Source: Xylogone sp. PMI_703
Taxonomy: Eukaryota; Ascomycota; Leotiomycetes
Assembly: GCA_021399445.1 (NCBI GenBank)
Contig: JAJTUQ010000007.1
Location: 1,361,376-1,425,375, forward strand
Length of the DNA stretch: 64,000 nt
Direction: 5' to 3'
In this document: piece after piece, positions 35,047 through 47,320 of the stretch
Layout: each line of letters opens with the position of its first letter
Position numbering within the stretch: position 1 is the first letter of the stretch
Notes under the pieces: generated by a model
The model's input: the letters and a program-made list of their open reading frames with translations, nothing else
The model's database searches: none
Told to the model about the DNA's origin: nothing
Position numbers and translations under genes: made by a program

Positions 35047-36150
35047 ATGTCGGGGATAGAGCATACAGCACCAGACCCTGTACCAGGCCCTGTATTAGCG
35101 CCAAACTTACCTCCATCGGACAATGATAATGATGAAGAACAAGAATTCCCACGAATTATCTTATTACTTAAATCATTTAAAGTAATGATATTAGCCAAAT
35201 TTAACAAAGACAGATCTAAGTACAGAATTTTCAAGATATAAGTTCGTTTGTTCTTGAAGTTTAATGAAATCATTTTCAAGAATAAGCAAAATTATGTATT
35301 TTGGGTTGTTATATATTTAGAAAAAAATATATTCAAACTTTTGTTGTTATATATAAAGAATTTTTACAATATTATCAAGAAGAAAAAAGATAAATAGCAA
35401 AAAACGATTAATTTATTTAAAAGTTTAAGTAATTTCTAGGACAAAATAAATTAACTGTTTGATAATATAAATAAGAAATAAGAAGTTTTCAAGTAATTGG
35501 ATAAGCTTAAGTAAACAAGATCAGTATAAAATTATAATATAAAGTTTTGTATACTAACCTTTTAAATAAACTAGGACAATGAAGTCCTGATGTATTATTA
35601 TAAAGAAAGTTTTAAGGATATAGTAATGGACAAGATAACTTGGCTGAGGTTAATCCCAGGAAGTTTAAAAGAACTCATGAAAAAAGTTGTTAAGATAAAT
35701 GATTATTAATGAGAGAAATACTAGATAAAAAAGGTAGAATAATAAGCTAGAACAACAAGAAGTAAAGTTCTGAAAAAAAGGAAAGAGATCTAAGAAAGAC
35801 TTTGATGCCATGGACTAAGAAGTGAATATAATCTCCAAGAGAAACTCCAAAAAAGGAAGAAAGTACAACTTGATATTAGAACAACGGAAGAAATATAAAG
35901 AAAAGAATTTATGTTTCAAATATTACTTACCTGGATATATAGCTCATGAATATAGCAAGGATGGCAAGTTTAAAGGCAGACAAGTTAATAATATAGAAGA
36001 GACAAAGTTAAAGTCTGAGTATAAAGGGAAAAGTAAAAAAGTAATGTTCGCGGAAGTTAATATGATAATTATTCTGGAAGAAGAAGAAGTATTTACAGAA
36101 GCAGAAGTTGAGGCAGAAACCAAGATAAAATGGCGAGTTATGAGATAAGT
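35047..36150 (+). pseudogene. Gag with zinc knuckle, family I copy 2
   Basis: The N-terminus (MSGIEHTAPDP..) matches copy 1. Around 35912-35953 a nucleic-acid-binding zinc knuckle is visible as CFKYYLPGYIAHEY, where C-x2-C-x4-H-x4-C is expected; the second and third Cys and the His have become Tyr, all by G-to-A/C-to-T change. A Glu-rich tail follows (about 36060-36130). Stops interrupt the frame several times. Gag would package the element's RNA. Confidence 0.75.
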
Positions 36151-37726
36151 ATCTTTAAATAATTCGGGGTTATAGCCAGAAGATGACAAAGACTTGTTGG
36201 TCAGTTAAATCTTGTATAAATATCCTGTGTACATGAAAGATGATTTGAAAAAAGAGCAAGAAGAAAGTGATACAGAGGTATATGACGACGTCTTAAAAGA
36301 AGAAACTAAACCTTAGCTCGTTGATATACTAAACTTCAAGGAAGTATTCTTTAAAGCCTAGGTTGAGGAAGACTTAGTCAAGAAGGAAAATCTAACTCTA
36401 AAATTTACCGAAAAAGGTTTCAGACATAAAGTATTGATAAAAATGTTAAAAGATATCATATGACATTTATCAGAAGAAATAAAAGATTAGTTTAGAACAA
36501 CAGAGCCAGATCTTAGCTAAAACACAAAAAGTAAATAACCAGAATTGGCGCCAATAACTAAGGAGTCATATGGGCTGAAAAGAAACCTTGAGCATACAGG
36601 AGCCCCTGAGGTAGGCGAAAGGGTAATACTTATAAGAATCAGGGAAGATCAAGAAGGTTGATGTAGAATATAGTCTGTAGTAAAACACCAGCAAGAATGG
36701 ATAGAACCATATCTAGCTAAGGAGGAGATTACAGACTTTGGAACAATCATGGAAATTATATCCAAGTCTTATTATTACTTAAGCTTGAACTTATTACAGA
36801 CAAGAACAATATATATCATTATACTATTAGTAATAATGTTATTAATATAGAAGAATTTTCCTGATACATAGACAGTATGGATAGAAATAAAGCATAAGAT
36901 TATATGGACTAAAGTTATATCTAATAATAAGAAGTTTTACCATGAACTATGTATATTGTACTAAGGTTATAGAATAAGAAGACAGTATAAATTCAATGAA
37001 ATAATCAACTTTTGGCATGAAGATGACAATAAGGAAGAATATGCTGAAATTAACATAATTTTTGGAAATTCTCTTTTGACGATGCTTATTAAGCTAAAAG
37101 GACAAAATTTAACAGTAATATTCGATAGTAATAATACGATTAACCTTATTACACTTGAAGTAGTCACCTGATTAGGACTGAATACCAAGGTTAAAAGGAG
37201 GAGTTATTTTATCAAAATAGTAAACAGATTAAATATTTCTTCTTAAATAAAAGCGAAGACTAAGTCACTAATAATGGAGATATCTGGAGAAAAGACGAAA
37301 ATTATGTTTGATATATTAAAACTAAGTAGATATAAAGTAATTATAAAGATATTATAATTCAAGAATTATAACCTATAAATAAATTAGGAAATAGGCCAGA
37401 TAATAAGATTTGGTAAGATAAGTAATTTATAACTAATTAACTTGTTAACATAAGCAAATAATACAGAAATGGCATTAACATTATTTGAGGAATATCAGAA
37501 GTATCAGAAACTGTTCAAGGAATCACCAGATGCAGAGGTTTTACTGTTACAGAAATCTTAGGACTACTATATATACCTGAAGGAAGGAATTTACTTACTG
37601 TATTACTGACTATATGTAATGAACAAAGAATAACGACAAGTCTTACGAGAAGAACTAGATTGGTTATTAACAAAAGGACATATCAGACTTTCAGAAGTAT
37701 TATATAAGGCATTAATAATGTATGTT

Positions 37727-38290
37727 CCAAAGAAAGGACTAAAGAAATGGAGAATGGTTATGGATTACTGAGGATTAAACGATATTATAATCAAGGATTA
37801 ATATCTAATATTATTTATCTTGAACTTACAGGAAAGATTAGCAAACGTTAAATATTTCATGAAATTAAATTTCTGGACAAGATTTCATTTAGTCAGGATT
37901 ACAGAAGAAGATGAATGGAAAATAGTATTTGGAATATACTATAAACTGTTCGAATACCTGATTTTGTTAATAGGACTCATCAACTTATCTGTAATATTCC
38001 AGAAGATAGTGAATTATATACTTATGTCATACTTGGATATATTTGTCATAATTTATATCAATAACTTATTGATTTATTCTAGAATATTGGAAAAATACAG
38101 GAAGTATATAGAAAAAGTTCTACAGATCTTACTAAATAATGACATATAATATTAGTTATATAAATATATATTTTATCAAACAGAAATAGAATTCTTAAGG
38201 TATATAATATCAGGAGAAAGATTCTGAATAGATTTACAGAAGATAGTTAGCATAAGAAAATGACTTAATTTAAAGAACGTCAGAAATGTT
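37727..38290 (+). pseudogene. Reverse transcriptase domain, family I copy 2
   Basis: RT motifs run in order: KKWRMVMDY, a stop in place of Arg, then GLNDIIIKD; ANVKYFMKLNFW with HLVRI; and FEYLI followed by FQKIVNYIL. The catalytic box at 38054-38065 reads YINN where gypsy RTs have YLDD or similar, so both metal-binding Asp residues are Asn through G-to-A change. This alone would abolish polymerase activity. Confidence 0.88.
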
Positions 38291-38497
38291 CAGGTATTTA
38301 AGGGAATATATAACTTTTATCAGAAATATGTTCATAAATTCTCGGATATTATTATATTATTAAATAACTTAACTAAAAAAGATTAAGAATTCAAATTCGA
38401 AAATAAGGAACAAGAAGTATAACAGAGGTTTAAGGATTAGTTTAATGAAAGAATAATCTTGGCAATATTCTAGGCAGGACTGCTAACTAGAGTTGAA

Positions 38498-38755
38498 GTG
38501 GATATATTAAACAAAGTATTAAGAGTAGCCTTAAGTCAGTTATACTTTAATAGGAGATGGAGACTGATAGTTTTTCATTCAAGGAAGTTTTTTTCTATAG
38601 AAAGAAATTACGACATTTATGATAAAGAACTATTAGCCATAATAGATATGTTTAAAATCTGGAAAGTATATTTCCTAAGATCAGAAATAGAAATACTTAT
38701 AGATTATCATAACTTAAGATACTTTATTAACATTAAGATCTTGAACATTAAATAA
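38498..38755 (+). pseudogene. RNase H domain fragment
   Basis: An open stretch reading ALSQLYFNRRWRLIVFHSRK, then ERNYDIYDKELLAI and a conserved TD-H-L-like segment (IDYHNLRYF). This is the gypsy RNase H, which removes RNA from the cDNA hybrid. It continues from RT with stops between. Confidence 0.85.
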
Positions 38756-38939
38756 GTTAGATAGTCAGAAGAACTTGTATAATATAACTTCAAAATAAAG
38801 TATATCAAAGGAACTGAGAATACTAAAGCAAATGTACTTAACAAAAGACCAGATTACATAGAAAAGGCTGAACCAGAAGCTAAAACTATCTTTAAAAAAA
38901 AAGAAGATAAAATATTAGTATATAATCATTTAGCCTAGA

Positions 38940-40375
38940 GGGCTAAAGATTAGGAATTCAACATGGAATGGACGAAGAAAATAACCCAAGCTGTCAGACA
39001 TGAAGTCAAGGAAGCTAAGGCCCTGTTCTAGGAACCAAATCTAGACGATAAATAAGAGGAATTTATTGAAGAGCCAAGAATGTGGTTTTTCAACGAAAGA
39101 ATTTATATACCATAATCTTTAGCCAGGAAATTTGTCAAGTATATACATGACTCATTATTGTATGGGCATTAGAGAATCACAAAAATATATGAACTTCTTA
39201 GCCTAGAATTTTATATACCTAAGTTACGAAAAACGATATGAAAAATTATTAAAGTATATAATATATACTATAGAACAAAACTGACATAAAGAATTATATA
39301 CAGATTACTATAACCGTTAGAAGTACTGGAAGGATTATAGGAGTCGATAACAATAGACTTTATAATAAATTTACTATCATCATTAAGTATAAACAACGAG
39401 ATTTATGACAGAGTATTAATAGTCATGGATAGACTAACTAAGTACGGGGTCTTTATACTATAGAAAAGTATTTATACAATAGAATAATTAACGGACATAT
39501 TTATGAGTAGAATATTCATGATATTCGGATTTCTGAAGGAAATCATCTCTGACAGAGATAAATTGTTTATATTAAAGTTTTGGTAAGTACTTATTATTAT
39601 AATGAAGACCAAAACTAAGATAATCACCAAAAGATAGGCTTAAACTAATGAAAGTACTGAAAGACTGATTTAGACACTTAAGTAATACCTTAAGGTATAT
39701 ATTAACTATTTATAGGATAATTAGGTTAAACTGTTACTAATAACATAATATATATATAATAAAACAAAGTACGATAATATATAAATATTATTTTATTATA
39801 CAAATTTCAGAAAAAAAATAAGTATGATATATTTATGAAAAAAGATATTTAATATAATAATAATAATAGAAGAAAAAATCAAGCTTATTAAGGAAACACA
39901 GATAGTTATGTAACAAAACCTAGAAAAAGTCAAAGAATAAATGAAAAAATATTATAATAAAAAATATAAAATAAAACCTATATTTAAGAAAAAAGATAAA
40001 GTATATTTTTTACGAAAATTTATTAAAACTAAAAAATCAAATGAATCATTAAATTTCAAGAAAATAGGACTACTGGAAATCGACGAAGTTTTAGGACAAA
40101 TAATATATAAGTTAAAATTACTTAAAAATACTAAAATGTATTTAGTCTTTTATGTTATTATACTAAAACAAATATTACTAAAAACGTCAGTAATTATATA
40201 CTTAGAAGTAAAAAATCTTAACCCAGAAAAAGAATATAAAGTAAAAAGTGTAAAAGGACAGAAGATCTTCAGGAAGAAAGTTCAGTATCTGATCAAATGG
40301 AAAGAGTACCTGAAGTCGGAAAATACTTAAGAACTAGCGGAAGAGCTCAAGAACGCCCAGTAAAAAGTTCGGGAA
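38940..40375 (+). pseudogene. Integrase with C-terminal chromodomain
   Basis: The integrase zinc-binding and core regions are decayed, but a VIVMDRLTKYG-like segment is readable near 39415. The C-terminal part is open (39941-40330): KKYYNKKYKIKPIF, KDKVYFLRKFIKT and the GPF/GKI-like motif. It is followed by a chromodomain, KVQYLIKWKEYLKSENT at about 40280-40330, then ELAEELKNAQ. Chromodomain-tipped integrases (chromoviruses) direct insertion to modified chromatin, which could favour the nesting seen here. Confidence 0.85.
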
Positions 40376-40391
40376 TTTGAAGTTAAATGTG

Positions 40392-41060
40392 TTAAGTTGG
40401 ATCGTCCAGTGTTGGGTCACTAGAATAAATCTGATCAGAAGAACCAAGGAGGTCGTTGATTTGGGAGTTTGAAAGGACGGGGTCGCCCGAGGAGGTTATG
40501 ACTGTATGGTCAGAATTCTTCTCTTCGGCACGTTCTTTCTCCTCGACGGTGTTCAACTCCTCTAGACTATTTAAACTTTTCTTTAGTATCTCGGTATTGT
40601 GTGTTTTTAATTGTTTCTGAAGTACTTGTAGATGTATTTGACGGGCAAAGGCCTCCTGTTCGGCCAAGGCTGTGGCCTTTTCCTTAGCCTTTAAACGAGC
40701 TTTTTCGGCCTTTAGCTTCTTTCACTCCTCGGGGGAAGGCCCGTAAATATCACATTTCACGTTATCTCCCACGGTAATATATTCTGAATAGCATAAAGAA
40801 TAAGGTATGATAATACACTTCCTCTTTAAACGTTTACAGTGTCTGTACAGTAGTATTTCTATACCTTTGGATTTTATTTATTTTGATAACTTTATTTTGT
40901 TTCTTCTCTTTTTCTCTCTTACTGATTCTTGGTGTTCTTGTTCTATAGGACGTTTGAGTAGCATGATGAGAAGGAAGGAAGGTCTGGAAATTGATGAGAT
41001 CGTTCTTACCTTAGTTTTAAGCTTTGGGACAAAGCTAGGCTTGAAGGGGGATAGTGTCAT
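40392..41060 (-). pseudogene. Antisense gene of family I: Cys-motif coiled-coil protein
   Basis: One continuous minus-strand frame of 223 codons, interrupted only by TAA at 40878-40880 and TGA at 40722-40724, both explainable by single C-to-T changes. The ATG (41058-41060) lies within the first six bases of the right LTR, and codons 3-5 read the complement of the polypurine tract, giving MTLSPFKPSFVPKLKTK. A Cys cluster follows (about 40750-40855): HCKRLKRKC, then NVKCDIYGPSPEE, with intervening Cys probably mutated to Tyr. A long Lys/Glu/Ala-rich predicted coiled coil (KAEKARLKAKEKA) and an acidic Ser/Asp-rich C-terminus complete it. It overlaps neither integrase nor gag. This stretch is visibly less AT-rich than the rest of the element. 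Function unknown; the layout suggests a nucleic-acid-binding accessory protein. Confidence 0.72.
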
Positions 41061-41405
41061 GAATTTACAAGGATGATGTTGGGCCTGAGGCTTGGTAACA
41101 AAGTTATACAGAAAACCTAATAGTAATCCGAGATCACGTGATTAAATCATTGGGATCATTGGGATCATTGCGAGGATCTAGAGGATCCAGATGATCTAGT
41201 ATAATTTATAGTTTATATAAACTTATGTAGTTCTCAGTAGATAAGAGTCTTATGTTTAACTTATAATATAGATTATTATTTATATAATTGTAGTTATGAT
41301 TATATACTATATTACACTGATCCCCGAGCTCTTACCAACCCCTTTACAACTTAGTATATACCTGTACACTCTATAGGACCTAGGTAAAGGCTTAGGTTCG
41401 TAACA
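41055..41405 (+). repeat. 3' LTR, family I copy 2
   Basis: 351 bp, same length as the left LTR, from TGTCATGA to TAACA and followed by the TTTAT duplication. Differences from the left copy are transitions in both directions, as expected from RIP acting on both after insertion. The array of GGATCATT and GGATCC words is at 41145-41195. Confidence 0.95.
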
Positions 41406-43199
41406 TTTATTAAAGGATAAATCTATAATAAAATTTATAATGATTTTTTTATAATATTATAAGTTATAAAAAGGATATTAATATCTTATACAATATATAA
41501 TGTTTTATTTTTGTTCTTTAGTATATAATATAAATACAAATCTAAGACTTTATATCTTTGTTAATGTTTATCTAAAAATATTTTTTCTGGATTAATTATA
41601 ATATTTTATTAAATTTTAGATATTCTGTTATTAGGACATTATAATATATAATCATTATTTTTACTTTATTGACTTTATTATCAAAAATATAAATCTTTTC
41701 TTTGTATTTAAGAAGACTAATCTAGTTTATTCTTTAAGGTTACTCTTTATTTTTGACTTATTATTACTTTTGGCTTATTATTTCTTTAATTGTTTATTTG
41801 TCTAAACTTTGATTTTCGATTTTGTCTAAGATTTTTATCTTATTATTTATAGTTTTTATGTTAAGTCTTTTGAAGTTTTTTTTTTACCTTTTTTTGTAAT
41901 ATTTTAGTCCTTAAGAATTAACTTATTCTGAGACTTACTTCATTTATAGTGTTTTAAATCTTTTTCGATAACTTTAGTAATGTTTTTCTTTCTTTAGATA
42001 AATTTTTATCGTTAGTTTTATACAAAAGTATTTTTTTATTAAAGTTCACGAATTAAGTCAATTATTAAATCCGTTGATATATTATATATTATTTCAAGTA
42101 CTTTGATTAGACAAATCTATACTCGTAAGACGAAGTATTTATAATTATCAATCTTAGTAATAAGTTTAAACTTTTCCTGAGTTATATCATACTTAACTAT
42201 AATCTTAGTATCTTATACAGCTTAATCTATATTTGTTTATATATATACTAATTTTAGTTTATACTTAAACCTAAAATATTTATTTCTTTAATATTTTACT
42301 ATTTCCTCGTTGTTGTAATTTTGTGTAACAGTAAAAATAATATCTTCTTAAGCTTTTCTGTTTATTAACTTTTTCTTGGCTTTATCGTCGTCTTACTAAG
42401 TCAACTTTAACTTATGACCTTTCTGGATCTAATCCTCATAGCTTTTCTTTCGAGCTTTTCTACTCGTTAACCTTTCTTGATTACTATAGTTATCTTTTTG
42501 GGTTAACCTTAATATATAACATCTTTATACTTAGTTATTACTTGACTATTTATTCTTATTATTCTGAATATTATTCCTTGGACCTAAGTTCAGTACTTTT
42601 GTGTTATCCTCAGGTCTTAGTATTTTTTCAATCTTAATACATAAAACTTTTCTTAGTTTTTCTCTTAAGTTTAACATTAGATCCTTAATCATTTTATTTA
42701 CTTTTAGCTTGTAGTCTGGACACTTTAACAACATATTAACAAAATTATTCTTTTCTGACCAATATTCAATCTTAAAATCATATTTAGTTAATTTCTGAAT
42801 TTATTATACTTATTTTTTATTAAATTTCTTTTGTTCATAAAATACTTTAAATTATTATGATCAGTTTTGATTATAACTGTTACAGAGATATAAACTAAAT
42901 AATATTTTTATTATTCTAATATAGTTATAATAATTAATATTCTTTAGTCAAGTGTTTTATATATTTATTGTACAAAGTCTAATTTTTTCGAATAAAATAT
43001 AATAAAGTATTATTATGATTATTTTTCTTCTTTGATTAATTAAGATAATATTCTTTTTATTGTATAATTAAAACATATCAATCTCTAATAACTAATCGTT
43101 TTAGTATATAATACGTTAATATAAATGTTGTCATAAATATTTTCTTGAACTTTTTGAATATACTTTTTATCTTTTCATCAAATTTGAATAATTTTATCT

Positions 43200-43870
43200 T
43201 TTTTCTTTTTTTTATATTTTTCAGGAAATTAGTTAAAAGTATAATAATCTTTAAATAATTCTGGATAAACTTTTAGTAAAAGTTTACAAATCCTAAAATA
43301 CTTAAATGTTTTTATATAATGTTAAAGTTAATTAATCTATAATTATAATTATATAATTTTTTTTATTAATATATTATTTAAGAAAATAACATATTTTAAA
43401 AATTTAACTTATTAAATATTAAACTTATATTTAGTCAAATTAGTATATAAGTTATACTGTTATAATTGTTTGAGGATTTATTATATATATTATATATATA
43501 TTTTTTTATTTTTTTAATAAGATCAAGATATTATTAAAGTAAATAATATATATTTTATTTATTAAGTTTGTTAATGTCTTATTAATATATTATATAAACT
43601 AAAAATATATAATATTTATAATAATTATATTTAATCCAGAAAAACTGTTTTTTACTCATTATCTGGATAAATACAAATATGATAATATATGTTTTTCAGG
43701 TTAAACTTTATATAAATCTTAATTTTTTTAATATATTTAATATCTTAGAAATCAAAGGTAATAATGTTTTATTCTTGATAATAATCTTGTTTAATCCTCA
43801 GTAATCAACATAAAGTTGTAACTTTTTGTTTTTCTTCGAGGTGAACATTATTAATACTCTCGTTGAACTA
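43200..43870 (-). pseudogene. Reverse transcriptase region of family III element
   Basis: Minus-strand reading gives YVDY, a stop where RTs have Arg, then GLNKIIIKNKTLLPL (near 43740-43830), the first RT fingers motif of gypsy elements. Upstream of it gag is expected at 44000-45800, where no open frame survives. Downstream RNase H and integrase run toward 41411 and resume beyond copy 2 at 34624. Confidence 0.7.
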
Positions 43871-45870
43871 GAAAATTATCTGATTTATTCTTTCTTTAAT
43901 ATATTATTAAAAAAAAATTTTAAAATTTTTATTTTTTTTAACTAATGAGTATATTAGTTTTTATAGTAATGTCTTACTTTCTTTTAGCTTGATTGTATAT
44001 TATAATCTGTCAAAGTTTAGTACTTTATTTACTTTTTCTTCGTCAAATATATTTATGAATTTTTGATAATCAAAAAGTATATAATCTATTTAATATTCTG
44101 GTGTCTTTATGTATTTTACACAAGCAATTTTTGTTTACTTTTTTTTTTTTTTCTTATTACTTTAATAATGTTTTAACTGAATAATATTATTTTATTTTCT
44201 CTGTCTTTAATAAATTGAAAAAAAGTTTTATATAAAGAAGTATTTTTCTTTTTCTTTAGTATTCGGACAAGCTTAAGTATTAAATATATTATATACTTCT
44301 TTATCTTTAAGTAATATTATTATACTTTTTTACATTATTTAATCAACAAGTCTACGTTAATGAGCTACAGATACTTTAATATAAGATTATATTTATCTGT
44401 TATAATACTGATAAACTGATATTTTGACAGCCTGGTTTCTTCTTTGCTATCTGTTGTCTTCATGGAGAAAGTATATAACTTGTACATATAGATCTTTATG
44501 TTATCAATCAAGTGAAAGTTTAAGAGCTTTATATTATTATCTTCTCATTTATATTCTTGTATGAAGAATAATAAGATAATATTCTTTTACATTTTATTAT
44601 TAATTAACGTTATCTCTGTTTTTTACTTCTTCTCTTTATCTTAGATCTGGATCAATATCTTTATACATAAACACTTTGACTTATTTGTTTTAATAAAGAA
44701 GATTTACCTTGTTTTCTTCTTATTATCTTTGAGTATAACTAATATAAATTAAGTATTTAGGACTTGTCATAAGACTTTGTACTTTTCTGTAGTTTAGTCT
44801 AGAGAAATTAAGATAATTAAACTTTCTAAATATTACTGTTTCTCTAATCTACGAATATTTTTATTTTTATTCTTTAATTATTTTAGTTTAAGCATAATGT
44901 TAAATAATATTCTGTTTGTTCATAGAAATAATACTGAACATCTGGTCTGATTATCGTATTATTATTATTTTTACTTTAATAATCTTTTATATAATAACTT
45001 AGTTTTTCATATTTATAATAAATAATAATTCTTCATGATTTGAACAATATAAAATTTATTATTATTGCTAATGTTATTCTGTTTTAGTCAGATTTTAGCT
45101 TATAAAAGATTTTAACTATTTATTTAAAAAAATTATTTTGTTATTTCTTCTTATGTTTTTGGCTTTCTTGATTATATACTAACGTTAAGTTACTTTTGTT
45201 TTAAAATAATTTATTTCCTTAGTTTTTATCATTAAGCTTAATTTACTTTATTATTATTACTAATTCATTATGTATAATCAGAAATTAATTATATTTTATA
45301 AATTTCTTCCTTAGTTTTAAAGTCAATTTCATGAAAAAAATCTTTATTTTAACCTCGTCGTCTAAGTCTAAAAACTAAACCTTGATAACATTTAAGTATT
45401 TTACGAAAAAATGTATAAACTAAATCTTTTTTATTTGTATTTTGTCATATTATACTCAAAGCTTAATCTTTTTGTTACTTTCATTCTTTAAAAACGTCAG
45501 TAAAAGTTTTTTGAATACTTTTTATGATTATATCTCCTTGTCTTTAATTTTTTTTGTTTATTATTATTTTATTTTCAGTTTATTACAGAATAATAATATT
45601 ATATAAAGTATTTTATCTTTATCATTATCCTCGATGCTTTTGTCATATCACTAGGGTTAATCTTTAAGAATATTCTACTGATGATTATTACTATAACTTT
45701 CTGTATAATTATCATTGATGTTATTTTACGAATGTCTGTCTTTTTTACTATATATACAATACTAACTCATTATCTTTACGAAAGTTTAATGTTATTAGTT
45801 ATATTTTTTAAACAATTAGTTATTATTGTTTTATTGTAATAGACTGTCCCTGAAAGAAGAAAATTTAGAA

Positions 45871-46051
45871 TATTAAAAGATAAGTATTCCAGGATAATCA
45901 ATAACAAATCACAGATAAGACGAAAAGTATACATAAATATTTTTTATATATTTTATAAACTAAATCTTATCTTTTATATTATTAAACTTAAGCTTTACTT
46001 TATATTATATAATAGTCATATGAATATCTTAAATAAAGTCTTTTTGCTAAA
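45871..46051 (-). repeat. 5' LTR of family III, outer part
   Basis: 181 bp matching 31521-31700. The LTR is interrupted here by the family II copy B insertion (46052-53363); the remaining 33 bp are at 53369-53401. CTAAA at 46047-46051 is the duplicated target. Confidence 0.8.
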
Positions 46052-46674
46052 TATAACGTTCTTACAAAGGTCTAGGGTTATCTATTACTCAAATGATAGA
46101 TGAAGGTAAAGGGCAAGAGAATAACTTCACGATGGTTTAGGATAGTTACTATGAAATACAGATATACTGTAAATCAATTAAGTTAAGTACGAGGCTTTTA
46201 TCTATTATATAACTATCTACTTATATAGTATATATTAATAACTAGATTTGCCTGGATCTCTATAGTCCTAGATCCAGGAGATCCTATCTGGTCCTAGATC
46301 TAAGGGATCTTATCTGGTCCTATTTGTTACATGTTTACTTATTTACTAGTACTAGTTTTTTGCACATACAAATAAATAGCTAACATAAGCAGAAAGGTAG
46401 TACTATTTTCTCGATAGTATTATTACTTAGCTAATATAACCAAAGGGTTAATACTATAATTTCGATAGTATAATCCTTTAACTTGTATAACCCTTTTTAC
46501 AGTATTAATGTTAAACTTGTACTATCTTTTCGTTAATATTAGTAATATGATAATATTAGTGATACTATAACCAGGTCCTTGTTAACCGTCTTATCTTATA
46601 CTTATTTAACTAAGACAATAACTATAAAGGCCCTGTACTTAAGTTACTTGTCATAACCCTGTAGAATTATGACA
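46052..46674 (-). repeat. 3' LTR, family II copy B
   Basis: 623 bp from TATAACG (TGTAAC before RIP) to ATGACA. It contains a GGATCC/GGTCC word array at 46245-46320. The polypurine tract lies immediately inside, as its complement CTATCCCTTTT. Confidence 0.93.
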
Positions 46675-47320
46675 CTATCCCTTTTCTAGCTTAACTTTGT
46701 CCCGAAGCTTATAACTAAGACATAGAAAACCTTATAATAATTTAAACCTTCCTTCTTTCTCATCATGTTCCTAAAGTGTTAACTTGAATCTACAGACACT
46801 GAAAAGTCGAGGAAGGATTATGAATATATTTGCCTGGCTCGTTATCTTAATAACATTGACGACGAAATGATTCCTTGTTCCTTTTGCGAAACTGAGGATT
46901 ATAAGTGTTTAGTTGACTTTAATAGGTTATCTCGTTATACAAAGTGTATTCGAAAAAAGTATACTGGTTATGATACAAAGGTTACCTTAACTGAGGATTA
47001 GGAAATTATTAATAAACAACGTAAGAAATTGAAAAAGGAAGAAGAAAACACTATAATAAAGATTCTTCGTCTGCGAAAACAATAATGTCTGCTCGACGAG
47101 CATAAAGCTAAAATGGTTTACTGTGGTCTTCATTCTCTGGATGAGTTAAATGCTGAGGAGGAAAAAGAGAAAAATGAACAGAAGTAAAAAGAAGACAAGG
47201 CGTTACAGTAAACAGAAACTACTCATCAGGCCGAGATTAGCCCTTCCGAGGCCTTCCTCTCTGACGCTGATTTCGCTGTTTATACTAATGTTCTGTTCGA
47301 TTCATCCTAGCTTGTTTCAC
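46669..47320 (+). pseudogene. Antisense gene of family II: Cys-motif coiled-coil protein
   Basis: From an ATG at the LTR/internal junction (46669-46671) one frame continues for more than 200 codons with scattered RIP-type stops. Its start, MTLSLF, a stop, then LNFVPKL and PSFFLIMFLK, is clearly homologous to that of the family I antisense gene although the two elements' LTRs and polymerases differ. The Cys cluster is well preserved: IPCSFCETEDYKCLVDF, then RYTKCIRKKYTGYD. A Lys/Glu-rich helix (NKQRKKLKKEEENT) and an acidic tail (AEEEKEK) follow, ending before the chromodomain. The C-x2-C-x6-C plus C-x2-C type spacing suggests a compact zinc-binding fold. Confidence 0.72.

Larger units (their letters stand above)
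34625..41405 (+). mobile_element. Complete Ty3/gypsy chromovirus, family I copy 2 (6781 bp)
   Basis: A structurally complete element: two 351-bp LTRs (34625-34975, 41055-41405), perfect 5-bp target duplication TTTAT (34620-34624 and 41406-41410), primer-site region directly after the left LTR, and polypurine tract GAAGGGGGATAG (41043-41054) before the right LTR. Gag, zinc knuckle, protease region, RT, RNase H, integrase and a C-terminal chromodomain follow in the Ty3/gypsy order. An extra gene lies on the opposite strand before the right LTR. Coding frames are interrupted by RIP-type stops, and the RT active site reads YINN instead of YxDD. It sits within family III internal sequence. Confidence 0.95.
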
